Source of the DNA: Epiperipatus broadwayi
Taxonomy: Eukaryota; Onychophora; Udeonychophora; Euonychophora; Peripatidae
Direction: 5' to 3'
Assembly (NCBI GenBank): GCA_028023455.1
Contig: JAQFVV010006426.1
Coordinates: forward strand, 928,001 to 992,000
Length of the DNA stretch: 64,000 bases
Shown here: positions 24,276-36,379 of the stretch, in pieces
Position numbering within the stretch: position 1 is the first letter of the stretch
How the letters are laid out: each line of letters opens with the position of its first letter
Translations under genes and position numbers: made by a program
Notes under the pieces: generated by a model
What the model was told of the DNA's origin: nothing
The model's input: the letters and a program-made list of their open reading frames with translations, nothing else
The model's database searches: none

Positions 24276-25013
24276 TAGAAAACATGAAGATTACTTCAAA
24301 CTCAGAAAAGGAAATGAGACTGATATTTCTGATTAAACTGAAGTAAAAACTCCAATTGACTTTTCAAGAAGCGATTGAAATAACAAATGAATCGGAACCA
24401 AGAAATTATTTTGAAGGTTTATTAATAGGTGAAAGATTACTGGACTGAATTGAAATGAAAATCCTGAAAAAAATATTTAAGTATAGGATTCATATCTTTC
24501 AAAATAAAGATTAGAAATATTAAAAATACAATTCCTTAGTAAGTCATGTGATATGTGAAAAGCTAAATGCAGTTTGAGTAATTGAGCATACATTTAGTTG
24601 ACTAATCTCTAGAATTTTTGTGGCTATGTATGAAAGTGAAAATTGGGCACTAAAAAAATAAGACTTTTGGTAAAGATCTTTGAGAATACTAAGATTAATA
24701 AAATGAAAAAAGAACAGTGGATACCAGTTAGATTATACCAGGATTTTCACATGAAATGGTCAGAATAAAATTGTCTTATATTAATCATATTATAAAATAA
24801 TCAAATTTTCTGTAAAAGTCGGCAAAATAATGAAATGAATTGAGTTTATTTTAGTAATGCATTTAGTAGTGAGAAGATTTAAAAACCAAATTGACAGGTT
24901 TTTTCCTCAAGATAATACATAGCTTGCATGAAGCAAACCAAGGTAATGCTATGGGCTTCTGGATCACAGAGATTCTTTTATTCTATATACATATATTCAA
25001 AACAGTAACAAAT
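24276..25013. other. Intergenic, possibly decayed Gypsy 3' sequence
   Basis: Follows the integrase tail directly but shows no LTR boundary or further domain. Confidence 0.4.
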
Positions 25014-25106
25014 TATCCAAACTTTCCATCTTAAACAATATAAGACAAGAACAGTTTCTATCCAAACTTTCCATCTTAAACAATATAAGACATGAACAGT
25101 TTCTAT
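25014..25106. repeat. 46-bp tandem duplication
   Basis: Two almost identical adjacent copies of TATCCAAACTTTCCATCTTA... ending GAACAGTTTC; one base differs (ACAAGAAC versus ACATGAAC). It is recent and local. Confidence 0.9.
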
Positions 25107-25279
25107 TCTACTCTAACATAAACTTGAGTAATAGATTACCAGATTCATATAAAATCCCCATCTTTAGTATTTTAAATTTTTCTTCTCAGAGTGAATTCTT
25201 CTTTTTGTCTTATCAATGAGGCTTAGTATTCAAAATAGTAAGAAAATCAAACATATAATTATATTTTATCTATCAAGCT

Positions 25280-25570
25280 AAAAAACGAAATTCAAATCTG
25301 CCAAAAATATTTAGTTCTGGATTGATTTCAAATTTATATAATTGTTCAAGTAGTTTGTCTTGGATTTCAAACTTTAGACTGATTTATATTTCAAGTTTCA
25401 AGCTTCATAAATATAACAGAGTTAAAGATGATTACTAGATGCATATAATCATTCCTTTCAAATTTGAATTCTAGGCATTATTGATAAAGGCAAGGGCCAG
25501 AAAGAGGTCTGAGAATAGGGATTTAAATCTGGTAATCACTGATTACAAGTTGATTTTAAATGTCATTAGA
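25280..25570 (+). repeat. Dispersed copy of the 53,560-54,500 satellite unit
   Basis: GGCAAGGGCCAGAAAG, GGTCTGAGAATAGGGATTTA and TCTGGTAATCACTGATTAC (25,490-25,552) match the diagnostic blocks of the satellite units near 54,360-54,440, and the upstream AATTTATATAATTGTTCAAG matches as well. It is a single solitary unit. Confidence 0.7.
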
Positions 25571-27574
25571 GAGAAGATTTGCTTTTGTTTTTTAAAGGTA
25601 TTTGTAATATATATCTTTGTACTAAAGCACTTGAATATAGTTATTTGTATAAATATTAACAAGAGCCTTTTTTGAAATTGAGCATAGGAGTCCAAAAATT
25701 CTAGTTATATGGAAAAATACCATTTACATAATCATCAAAACTTGAGCCACTATGATGATAAAGATAATAGTAATAATATGATAGTATAAAAAAACAATAT
25801 ATACAATGAACTCATCTTTCTTGGGTGACTCTCACTCTTTTCATTAATTGTGAAATTCACATCATATTACAATACTTTCACTCATCTCACTCATTCAGAT
25901 GGCCTAAGATATATTTTATTTTTCAACTAGATATTTATTTACTGGTTAATATTAGATGGTTATCTTGGTTGATTATGTATGGAAATATTAAAAGGAGGAT
26001 AAATTTCATTCAACTTATAACTCTTCAATTATATGCTGCCAGACTATATCTAGTATTACTAATACATTTTCTAGTGCAGTTCTTTAAATCCTATAATATT
26101 CACTGAACCAAACAAGTTTCTGGATTTTGATTTCATCAGTAAGAATTAGGATTAATGGATTTATGAATGTAGAAGCCATCTTTTACTTCTTTAAACATAT
26201 AAATTAATAGCATGAAATGGAATAAAAAACGTAAAATTTTGGACCTAAGATAATTTTCTTTTCTAGTTACATAAATCTGAAACAGTAGGGCTTTTTTTTT
26301 TGTTTTTAAAAAAATCAGATTACTATCTTGAATAATATTAAGACATAAAGGTGTCTGCCAGATGCAAGCCATGTAGACACAGATGATGATCTTAATAAAA
26401 TGCAATAAATTTGATAAAATATGGAATAAAAAGAAAGGCATTTAAAACTATATCATTTAAGCTACAAAAAGAGATGAAAGATTAAAAACCATAGTTGAAA
26501 AATAATTTTAAAACTAATTAGTTCTTTTTAAATATTTGAGAAGTTGATAAAAAAAAAACTGTGAAAAAATTAAAAATGAGAATTGAAATGTCTGGACAAA
26601 ATTTACTATATGCTAAAGATTATTCTGGGGTTCAATGACAATGGTTTGTTAAATTTTGTTTGAAGAATATGTAGACAATTAAGAGAAAGTATAAAGATTA
26701 TTTGGAAACAAATTTGCAAAGTGGTAAAGAAAAGATGATAATGTAGGTTTGAAATTAAAAAAATATTGAAATAAGTAGAAGAAATTATTTGAGGAAGTTA
26801 TAATAAAAAAAATTGAATTGCTGTAAAAGGTATGTTGCAAGGAATTGAAGAGGTTATTAGGAGGTGTTACGCATGTATATATATATATACTGTAACCGAA
26901 AAGTTACTCAACAGCAAATTGGCTTACATGAAAAGCCAAAAACTATGACCAAAAAGTTACTTAAAGATATGTTATATAATATAAATTGTATGAATCTTTA
27001 ATTAAATATAATTTTCTTTAACAACTGGATCTTAAAACTAAATCCCCAGATCTTAATTTATAATTTTATTTACTTGAGACTTGATGGCCGACCATGGACA
27101 AGCTGGTATAATTTATAAAACTGCTAATCATTACATGGTGAATATGGGTCATTTAATAAGATAGTAATAAATCTAATCAGCTTCATAACATAATTGGCTG
27201 TAGCTCAGATATCCTCATGCTTTAAGTACAGAAATGTTTTATAAGGTAATTCTTTGCAATGGAAGGTAAGCAATATGAATTTTAAGTTACTTCTTCATTA
27301 ACCCAAATATCAAATCTTATCAATAGCAATGAAACTCTTAGTGAAATAAATAAAATACCTGTTATAGTACTAGAGAATAGGTTCAATTGTTATACTGGCT
27401 AGCACATTTATTATAAATTTAAGTATTAATGTCACAAATATTAATAGAGGTAACAGATTCTGGATTATATTTCAGAATTAACAAAGCAAACTGGAAGTGA
27501 TGTAGAAGGTAAATGGGATTTCAGTATATCTTATACATCATGAGTTACCCAGAACAAAAGCATTAAAATATTCT
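25571..27574. other. Intergenic, no supported gene
   Basis: Frames at 25825-26106 (+) and 26136-26441 (-) are hydrophobic AT-type noise. A (TA)n run lies near 26,876-26,890. No repeat boundaries were resolved. Confidence 0.55.
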
Positions 27575-27612
27575 CTAAATGTTTTAGTAGATCTTGCATA
27601 CATCATCAGGAA
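27575..27612 (-). ncRNA. Degenerate hammerhead-like motif
   Basis: On the minus strand CTGATGA (27609-27603) is followed by a GTA/TAC closing stem with a nine-base loop, then TAAAACATTTAGA in place of CGAAACGTTGGA. The order matches other PLE-type hammerheads in this window, but the stem is short and the GAAA is TAAA. Low confidence. Confidence 0.3.
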
Positions 27613-28570
27613 CAATATGTGCTCTAATATTTATTATCTATTTACTATGTTGGATTTCTGACTCTATGCGTGACAAATAGCAATGCACAGATAGGTTAAG
27701 TTATAAAATTAACATTTATTTATGACTGAATAAACATTTAAATAGTAATTGGTTAACAATATTAATAATTTAAATAAATGGTAAATAACATAAAATATCA
27801 TCACTTGTAATTGTTCTACATAAATAATGTACATTAAATAAATAAATAAAAAATAAGATAAAATATCACATGTACTTAGTTCTGTACATGGATATGTGTA
27901 CTAGTTTCAGCTAATACAATCTTAAAATTTTATTACAAATGTACTGATTTAGGCCCTTATAGAGATGAGAATAGATTCAAATACCTGTCAATGGCAACCC
28001 CAATACATCAAAACCAGAACCAGTACATCTATACTTCAAAATTATAGTAATACTGACAACAATTGGTATTAATAAACCTATGAAAATTTACTACTATAAG
28101 ATATGAAATCAAAAGGGAATTTGGAATTTTAACTCAGCTGGAATATCATATAATTGACCTATAATAAATGATGACAATAATTCACATGAATGCCCTTTTA
28201 TGGCTGATGACAGAACATGTGAGACAAACATTAAGTTGAGTGAAACAATGTATGCATAATAATGCTAGGAGACTCTGCTCAAACACAACAAAGAGCAATG
28301 CTATACCTGTGGATGTACTCATCCGTACAAAGGAATAAAGAGTAAGTATCCTGTGGGTTTTCTAACCATCACCAGAGAAACTAGCATAACTACAAAATGT
28401 TCAGCAGATTAACCATCAACACTGAAACAAACTTAAAGGATATACAAAATAATGGCAAGCAATTATTCTGCGGATTAACCACCAGCACAGAAAAAAACAT
28501 AGCATTAAAATAAAATAATTTAATATATCCAGCACACAGTTCTTATTTTCAAAATAGTTCATATATATCT
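27613..28570. other. Intergenic, one small duplicated motif
   Basis: GCAGATTAACCATCAACACTG (about 28,400) recurs as GCGGATTAACCACCAGCACAG (about 28,470). No gene is supported. Confidence 0.5.
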
Positions 28571-28727
28571 AATATAGAAATAAAACAAACTAACTCCTTC
28601 TTTTTAAAACTTGATTTTTTTATGACTATAATCATGAAAAAGAAATCCAACGTTTCGACTATTTTTTAAGAAAGCAAATTTAAATTTTTTAATTAATAAT
28701 AATTGGGATTATAATAGGTTAGACATT

Positions 28728-29009
28728 ATGAATTCAGTTTATTTGATAAAATGTTTGAATTGTTTTAGAAAGAATGTAGAAATGACATATATTGGGACTA
28801 GTGAAAATAAATTAAAAACTAGATTAAAACAGCATTTAGGTGATAAAAATTCTGCTATTTACATTCATAAGAATAAATTTAAGCATGGGGATTTTGAAAT
28901 AAAACCTTTGGAATGTATTAAGTCATATAATGAAAGGATAATAAAAGAGGGTGTATACATAAATGAAATAAAACCAGAATTAAATAGGATGTTAAATGGA
29001 AAAAGATAG
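28728..29009 (+). pseudogene. GIY-YIG nuclease domain of PLE 3 (isolated)
   Basis: Open frame of 93 codons beginning MNSVYLIKCLNCF. It shows the GIY-type strand as VYLIKC, a CLNC cysteine pair typical of PLE nucleases, the YIG strand as TYIGTSENKL, then KTRLKQHLGDKN, where arginine and histidine follow at family spacing, and a late ESYNERIIKEGVYI-like segment (here SYNERIIKEGVYINE) carrying the glutamate. In a full element this domain nicks the target DNA. The frame is intact, but the RT domain is absent, so it is called a remnant. Sequence is close to the PLE 4 nuclease at 37,384-37,690. Confidence 0.8.
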
Positions 29010-29227
29010 AAAATAATAGGTTTTTAATTAAAAGTTTTTCTATGATACATATAGATTTTTAAAAAAGAAATCAGTTGTGATTGTAATAGGAAAGAGGAGT
29101 GAGATAAGGTAAAAAAAAAAAAAGGAAAATTTTGGTTATGAATATATTTTGTAATTTTTAATTAATTTAATTTTTTTTTTTTTTGGAATATGTGATATTT
29201 ATTGTATATATATTTTATTTTAGTGTG

Positions 29228-29263
29228 CCTTGAAAAAGACTATAAAAATAGTCAAAACGTTGG
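29228..29263 (+). ncRNA. Hammerhead-like motif in the right arm of PLE 3
   Basis: CCTTGAAAAA takes the place of CTGANGA; stem II is GACTA (29238-29242) / TAGTC (29249-29253) with a TAAAAA loop; then AAAACGTTGGA. The left arm (minus, about 28,660-28,640) keeps the intact GAAACGTTGGA. The core is decayed in both, so cleavage is unlikely. Confidence 0.5.
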
Positions 29264-29340
29264 ATTTCTTTTTCATGATTATAGTCATAAAAAAATCAAG
29301 TTTTAAAAAGAAGGAGTTAGTTTGTTTTATTTCTATATTA

Positions 29341-30299
29341 ACATTCACTTTCTTAATAAAATAGAAATAAATTACCCTCATCAATCTGCTAAACTGAAAG
29401 GCATGTGCAGTTTTATAAGTGTGAACTAAGCCCAAAAGATATAAGAAAACTCTATTATAGAAAACAATTGAGATAACGGCTAGCCATAAACCAGATGGTA
29501 TGAAAGAATATTAACTTATATTATAATATGAGTATAAGCACAGAACTATGGAAAAATATTCAGGATGAGGCCATGTGGTGATAATGCATTTTAGATAGAT
29601 ACATTAAATTAATCATTAAATCTTTATGCAAGCACTGTTCCCTAAATTGACACTCTTTAATCCCTATATCTAAGTGAACAAGTCATTATTTAATACACAC
29701 AAGATTATATATACTGTGAATTTAACATACAAGAGAATATAAAATACAAATAACACATAAAATGCATGTTCATTAAATTACTACACTAGGTTCAAATACA
29801 TATTATTTAAATCTATTGGCTATTAGCCAATTAATTTATAGCACATTTCTCAAACGTAATGACAAATATAAATTAAATATATTTGTTTAATTATAACATA
29901 GAATCTTAAAAGTTGATTGTATGCTTTTTCATCTCCATTTATAAGGAATATTTATAAATTAGTTGATCTACATGTAGATTCTGAATATCCAAGATCTTTT
30001 GAGAGATAGGATATGTATCATTTTAATCAGATTATCTTCAAAAGTTAATGAAATTGCATGACTTTATTTTAGGTGTTATTCCAAAATAAAAATATTTATT
30101 AATTTCATTTATTAGTGACAAGCAAATAATTAGCCTGCACATGCTATAACAGCCAAAATAGTTCCTGGTTAGCTGTTATTTCTTTCAACAATTATATTAC
30201 AGTTTTAATAAAATGCTCCCCAATGTTGTTTCTAATATAAGTTCAAAGTGGAACTATAATTAATTCTTTGTTATTCAAACACTGGTGCACAAAATATTA
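29341..30299. other. Intergenic, no supported gene
   Basis: Plain AT-rich sequence. The frame at 29220-29435 (-) overlaps the PLE arm and is chance. Confidence 0.55.
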
Positions 30300-30620
30300 A
30301 AACAGCATTTCATTCTGCACACATATAACACTACGAGAGACATTAAAGTTATGAAAGTAAAACATTATAACCAAGTTAAATATAGCATTTCATTCAGCAC
30401 ATGTATAACACTCCCATATATGTTAAAGTTCGTGAAAGTAAACTTTATTCAAGGTTGAATACAATATCTTATTCCACACATCCATAATACTATGTGTTAA
30501 AGTCATGAAAGCAACACTTTATTCAAAGTTAAATACAGAATTTCATTTCACACATGCATGACACTATTATATGTGTTAAAGTTATGGAGATAAAACTATC
30601 CAAAGGCTAAATATAGTCTG
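30300..30620. repeat. Tandem array, four units of about 75-81 bp
   Basis: Units begin near 30,303, 30,384, 30,464 and 30,537, each with an (A)GCATTTCATTC(T/A)GCACA-like start, an ATAACACTA centre and a TTAAAGTTATGAAAG(T)A end. Units differ by about 15-20% by eye, so the array is old. Confidence 0.8.
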
Positions 30621-31633
30621 TAAACAATAAGAATTACAAAAAGTCTGACCTTTTAAAACTTATTCTTGTTACCTGTGCATTTTATTGCATAATTATCAAA
30701 ATACTGCTCTACCTCACCCGTAAAAGCAATTTTTTATGGTTACCCATTCATAATGGAACCTTCACAACATTGTTAATAAAGTTACAACATAACAGTAGGT
30801 TAAAGCACTTGAAAAAAACCCCTTTGTAATGAAATTTTAAATAATTACAACAGGCTAAAATCCACACACTCTCACATGAAAGTATAGAGAAAATAGACAT
30901 TCTAGCATTACGATAAAATTAATAACACAACCAACTATGGCAGCCAATAAGGCATTTATCTGTGCTTTTATCATAGAAAAAAGCCAGACTGGCTCGAGCT
31001 GGTGGGGACTCTTTCTGTGTTTTAGGTTGGGTGTAGGCCACTGAAACAGTATATTTCTAGGAATTGACCTAAAAATAGTGCCATCATGCGGATGACATGA
31101 GGGAATAAAAAACATCCAAATTAATTTATAAGTAAGCTGTTTCAGCTATATGCAGCAAAGCACAGATAAATGTATATACAATGGTGAATAATGTTATATA
31201 TAATAATAATAAAATTTTAAATAATTTCTTTTAGTAAAAATGACTTTTTAAACCTATATTTTAAATTTAAAAATGTTATAATCAAGAGCAAACTGTGATA
31301 GTGATATATAAAGAGAACAATATTATTTCAATTTTTATTTTGAAAAAAAAAAAAAGAAGACTTCAAAAATCTTTTTAGATTAAAAAATAAAGGGAAAAGA
31401 ATTATTTAAAATCTAAGTTTAAGAATATTTATAATTAATCAATCAACAATAATCCTGTCAAGGTTGATTTTATTTTTCTTTTAAAAGAAGGAAAAAGAAA
31501 ATACTTTGATAGACTGTAAAAAAAGAGACTAATAATTTTAATTTATATCATCTATATTTTTAACACATGTATGTTTGAATTTTATGTATGCTTTTCAAAT
31601 GGAATTAATTATTAAAGATTCATTATTTTGACA
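30621..31633. other. Intergenic, no supported gene
   Basis: The 86-codon minus frame at 30855-31115 has no recognisable motif; its slightly higher GC content makes it worth noting but not calling. Confidence 0.5.
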
Positions 31634-32010
31634 AATTTAAATATGTTTAGAAATTATTATGCCACATGTCTGTGGGCATATATATTAATGTGTTTCAAAT
31701 AGACATATATAAATTTTAATCATTTATTTATTTTATAACAATTTTAATGTTATGTTAATAAATTAATATATCACATGTCTCTGTGATTTTATATGTTTTA
31801 GTAAACCTCGTATGAGTTATTCATATTATTAAAATGTGATAACTTTAAATTTGAATAATTTATATGTTATTCAATTATTGTACTGCACATCTGTGTGCAA
31901 ATACTAATGCGTGGAAGATAGACACTTATAAATAAATTTTAATCATGTATTTTTAATTTATGGCAAGACAAACATGTTCAGAAATTATTATGGCTCATGT
32001 ATGTGTGTGT
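31634..32010. repeat. Tandem array, about four units of roughly 108-114 bp
   Basis: Recurring anchors CCACATGTCTGTGGGCATAT, TCACATGTCTCTGTGATTTT, GCACATCTGTGTGCAAAT and GCTCATGTATGTGTGTGTAT lie near 31,663, 31,771, 31,885 and 31,995, with an AAATTTTAATCAT block between them. Each anchor is itself a small palindrome (CACATG..GTG). Confidence 0.65.
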
Positions 32011-33529
32011 ATATATATATATATTGAAACAGTAAGATTCGTATTCGAATCTTAAGTTTCACCTTTTTCTGTCGTCTCTCACTGACCGGTCTATCCCGCC
32101 CAAATTTAAACTTTTTGATATCGAATTGTGTGTGTAACAATATTAAAAATGTATAAATATGTGTAGAATTCAGCTTAAACACGCACACATTTCGATCTCA
32201 AATTAAATGCAATAAATAGGGATAAAATAATATAATTTAGATTTCTTTTAGTTATATAATTTTGTATAATTTTAATCATTTATTTTGGATTATAAAGTTC
32301 GTATTTATTGCTTTGTTTAAATTTTATTTAATAATAATTCTAAAAATATCTGATGTAATATTTAATTAAAAGTTAAAATAATCTTATGTTCCCTTTTTAT
32401 TTTTGAAATTTAAAAGCATCGGTCAGTGGTAGATAATAGATTAATTAAAGAAAATTTCCCCAAAAATGTAATTAGTAAATGTAAAATGTAAACAATAGAA
32501 CGGCAGCTTTCTTTAATTAAAAAAACCAACTAAATGCATTGATTATCCTCAGGGCAGATTAAATAGAACCTAAAAATATCTTAACAAAAATGTGAAAGAT
32601 CAAGATAAAAAAAGAGGCCATCCTGGACTTGCTGGAGACATTCACTTAAACTTTAGCTTTGCTCTCAATCACTGAGAGTCTCCAAAAATATAAAAATAAT
32701 TTGTTCCTGCCAAGGTATGACTGAGTACAGCACCTAGATTATTCTCCATCGGGATATGGCCTATCGGATGCTGAACTTTCCATTGCCCGTCATAAATTCA
32801 CCATGAAGATCTGCTGCCTGAAATGAATGAGAAAGCTGCTGCTGCCATGAAATTAAATGAATATCTAAATACAAGAAAGAATTGCCAATCGTGAACTTTT
32901 TTTCTACTAAACTAATGGAATCAGAAAACTTCTTATAAAACAGGTACCTGTCAGTGTTCAAACTCTAGAATACTCTAATAACATGCTATAGCTATTCTTC
33001 ATATTACTTATCTAAATTTATAAAATGTAAAAACTATCATTTGTATAACTAAAATTGAATAATTAATTTAATATGTAAATTTCTCTAATAATCTAGCTTA
33101 CCTCACTCTATCTTTCGTGGGTGCGTATTTCTATAATGTACATGTTTATCTATAGTTATTATTTAATTATTGCATGCTCATAATTATTTCAATTTTCAAA
33201 GTTTAAATCTAGGATCGCTTGAAACAAAGAATGCGTGTCAAATTTTCATTAATATTTACTTTCCTTAATAACTTCACTTTCATATAAATCGACACGCATT
33301 CAGTGCATCATTTATTGTAATGCAGGGTCTACTACTTCGCAAATGGCTGGCATATTAGTTGTAATAACTCCCAGTTTATATATATTTTGTATTTAGTAAA
33401 TTTAATGAATAATTCTAGAAAATCCCATTTCTTTGAGAGTCACCAACGTTCTTTAGTAAATGTTGATAATGTCGGGCCGAATTAGAAATCCATTTAAATC
33501 TTTATCATAATCGTTTATAAGTATACATG
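32011..33529. other. Intergenic, no supported gene
   Basis: It opens with a (TG)n(TA)n microsatellite at about 32,003-32,025. The frames at 31988-32188 and 32761-32961 (-) have no recognisable motif. Confidence 0.5.
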
Positions 33530-33870
33530 TGTTACGTTTTAGAGACGCAATGACCCATTCCGCCGTGAAATTTCCGGATTCTTCAGGGTTGAAATTAAAC
33601 CCAGTCGTCCTACACAAGCGGGCATAATGGGTGCTCCCGTAGGACTTGACAATGTCATGCAGCCAGCCGGCAAAACTGCGACACGGACCGCTTGTCCCTG
33701 GTTATGCTTATGTGACACCTTACTTCGTTGGGCCGATGGCAGAGACCAGCCTGATACTCTTATAAACCCATTCGCGGCATTGCAGTTTCAATATACTGCC
33801 ACTCCATATCGCCTTTCTAAAGCATACCACGTGTTCCTTTACTTAGTTTTATTATTCTAAACATATCACT
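33530..33870. other. Locally GC-richer island of unknown nature
   Basis: This stretch is clearly richer in G, C and CpG than anything nearby, starting TGTTACGTTTTAGAGACGC and containing CAGCCAGCCGGCAAAACTGC and GATACTCTTATAAACCC, where TATAAA could be a promoter TATA box. It contains a 77-codon frame (33627-33860) without known motifs. A solo LTR or a host promoter/first exon are both possible; neither termini nor splice sites could be established. Confidence 0.35.
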
Positions 33871-35211
33871 CCGCCTCTGCATTATCTTCATAATTCACTC
33901 TCAAATGTTTGCCCTTAGTTATAGATAAATATTTTAATTAAATAAATATGTCTGCCATTACTCTTATAACCCATACTTTAGACTCTTGCATTGCAAAGGT
34001 ATAAGTCCCTCCAGGCATGCATTAGAAATACTCACTCGAGAATTTTAGGTAGCTAGATTACGCCTTCAAATAAATGTATTCCTTTTGTAAACATTTCAGT
34101 ATCGGAAATACCGCTGCTGAAATCCTCAATATAAAATAATGTCTAAATAAAAAAATGTACTCTTTAAAATATTATCATGTCGCAAATTCCGCTACTGAAG
34201 CTTTCAATCCCTAAAATATTATTAGTCAATGTTTTATTAAAATGTATTAACAAATAATTTCAAACTATATGTCTGCAGTTACGTTTCATTTATTCGATAC
34301 CCATTCTATATAATATTTCCTCGATTATGTAAATATGAATGATTAATTAATATTAGTTTGATTATTGGCTAACTCGAGAATAAAATCATGAATCTCTTGC
34401 ATCTCCCTGACCACCGTGCCTAAGGAAATATTTACTAATGTCGCATCAGATGCGTTGTTTCGTGGATTGTATTGTGGAACCGATAAACTATGTTCGAACT
34501 CAGTACCATGGGTGACTTCGCTACTCGATGGTGCTGCTGTTCTGCATGGTGGTCGAATTCTGCACTATGTTTACGAGTCACACATTTTCTGACTGTTACA
34601 ATATCAATGAGTGTCAAGTAGAAACATGTAAAATTTAAACATTTTTTAATTATTAAATGATAATTCAAATATGTTCATTTATAGTATACTGTGAGTCTGA
34701 ACTCAGATGTATATAGTAACAGGATGGGATTAAACCTTGTTTCAAAGAAGGGAATTTTAGTATTCATGCATATGAATATGGGTTTATTGTTAAATGTCCG
34801 TATTTCATATTTGGTTTTTTTAAAATGTTTTCTTCAAATCAGTAAATAAAGAGTTAAAATGGACATGAGGGAGGAGAGGAGAGGTTGTGCTCATTTATTT
34901 TATCAAAGCATGTGTGTGTATAAATTGTTGTATAGACAAGTGAATGGAAGGAATTGTTTAAAAGAAACATATAATATATACGTTATTTCCATGATGAAAT
35001 TTAATATATTTCATTTTTAATAAAATTAATAAAAATATATTTTTAATGAAAATAAAAAAAAAGGAGAGAAAATTATACAGATTGTTATCTGTAGAATGCC
35101 TTTTAATGAAGGCATTATTTTATGTTATTTTCAAGAAAATAATTTAAAGGTGTTTGATGGAATTTTTAGTTAAGAGAAAGAAGGAATATAATCTTCAAAT
35201 TATTCTCTTCC
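33871..35211. other. Intergenic, no supported gene
   Basis: The 77-codon minus frame at 34435-34668 covers a patch with higher GC (34,440-34,600) but shows no motif. The remainder is plain AT-rich sequence. Confidence 0.5.
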
Positions 35212-35515
35212 TTTTTCCTTCTTAGTTTTGCTTTTTTATAAAACATATAATACCAAAATTCCACTCTTCTTACACTTTAAAGCAAAATATATTTATTTAT
35301 TCTACAGTTTTGACTGTTCCTAGCAGTCTTCGTCAGATCCTATAATCTACTTTTACTCTATTATATGGTGGAGGGAAGAGAGTAAAAGTAGATTATAAGA
35401 TCTGAAAAAGGCTGATAGAAACAATCAAAACTGTAGAATAAATAAATATATATTTTTTTAAAGTGTAAGAAAAATGGAATGTTGGTATTATATGTTACAA
35501 AGAAGAAAAAGGTGC
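35212..35515. repeat. Palindrome of about 140-bp arms carrying hammerhead-like motifs
   Basis: The left arm (about 35,212-35,361) and right arm (about 35,378-35,515) are inverted copies around a loop of about 16 bp (TTATATGGTGGAGGGA). Arm landmarks are TATTTATTCTACAGTTTTGA / CAAAACTGTAGAATAAATA and TAATCTACTTTTACTCT / AGAGTAAAAGTAGATTA. Each arm places a hammerhead-like motif near the centre followed outward by a 60-80 bp tail, like the terminal repeats of the PLEs in this window but head to head with nothing between. Confidence 0.8.
35300..35345 (-). ncRNA. Hammerhead ribozyme-like motif, left arm of the palindrome
   Basis: Minus strand: CTGACGA (35336-35330), one A, stem II GACTG (35328-35324) / CAGTC (35316-35312) with a CTAGGAA loop, then AAAACTG where GAAAC is expected. 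The conserved seven-base core is perfect; only the G of GAAA is lost. The right-arm copy (about 35,398-35,440, +) is more decayed (CTGAAAA core). Confidence 0.55.
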
Positions 35516-36379
35516 TATAAGATTTACTTTTGTTATAAAGAGAAACCAGACCTCGGATATCATGTGTTTAGACACTAAAAAAATAACTGAAATTCTTGGA
35601 ATTGGAACTTTCTAGAATATAAAAGAAAAAAAAAGACTATAAAGGGGGATGGGGATCAAGAGTTAATTTGTGAGATAATTTTACTGAAATTTGAAAGTAA
35701 AAGAACTATTATCTACATCTGTCGGTGCGTGTAATTAACTTCTTACATTGAAGACTTCAGAAACATTTTGGAATCAGCATATATATTCATCAGCTATGAG
35801 CAGGCTGGAGTAAAAGCTTAAAATATTCTGGGCTTTTGACCCTGGTCCCATGAAGGTATGCAAGCTGTTACAATATTAAACAACCACTTGAACCTGAAGA
35901 AATTTTCTCCTGAACATTTGTATTAGAGATTTAAGGAACCAAACAGGACAACACATCTGGGATGAGCAACTTTAGTGGCCATAGCATTGAATGAAATTAC
36001 TATCATTACCAATCGGAATCTGTTATTTTACCCCAGGGAATTTCCGGTAATAAGAACACTTTATTCTATATATATTTTTCCTTACACATTAGTGCATCTT
36101 TTCTATTGACATTTAAGACTTTTATATGATGATATTATGATCAGCTCTCTTCACTATAAAAATTATATTTCATGTCTGGATTGATTGGACATTATTTTTT
36201 CTCTTTGTTATTTGATTTGCTTGTCTGTGCAACATATGTGTATGCTTATGTTTTTACAAAAAAATATTGGAGCACAAATAATATTTTTTATTTATTTGTT
36301 ATATTAAATTACAATGAAATATTCATATTTTCTTTATCTCAAATTTCATGTAGGTAGTTAACATGCAAGTTTGATGTCA
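35516..36379. other. Intergenic, no supported gene
   Basis: Purine-rich patch at about 35,625-35,655. The 61-codon hydrophobic frame at 36172-36357 resembles AT-rich noise rather than a gene. Confidence 0.5.

Larger units (their letters stand above)
28571..29340 (+). mobile_element. Penelope-like element 3: 3' fragment between inverted arms
   Basis: Inverted arms of about 97 bp (28571-28668 and about 29243-29340) bracket a GIY-YIG coding segment. The right arm lies downstream in normal orientation and contains a hammerhead-like motif; the left arm is its reverse complement. PLEs are known to carry terminal repeats that may be inverted at the 5' side. No reverse transcriptase is present, so the copy is strongly 5'-truncated. 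The short poly-A/poly-T tracts near 29,112 and 29,168 lie in its 3' untranslated part. Confidence 0.75.

Noticed and set aside
30300-30620. Regularly spaced repeats reminiscent of a CRISPR array
   Set aside because: The repeat is the whole unit with no unique spacers, and the context is eukaryotic.
33530-33870. Possible 5S rRNA or tRNA gene in the GC-rich island
   Set aside because: No 5S internal control region and no cloverleaf with A and B boxes could be matched.
33530-34592. Solo LTR from TGTTACG (33,532) to CTGTTACA (about 34,592)
   Set aside because: The ends are suggestive but flanking 4-6 bp duplications do not match and no partner LTR exists in the window.
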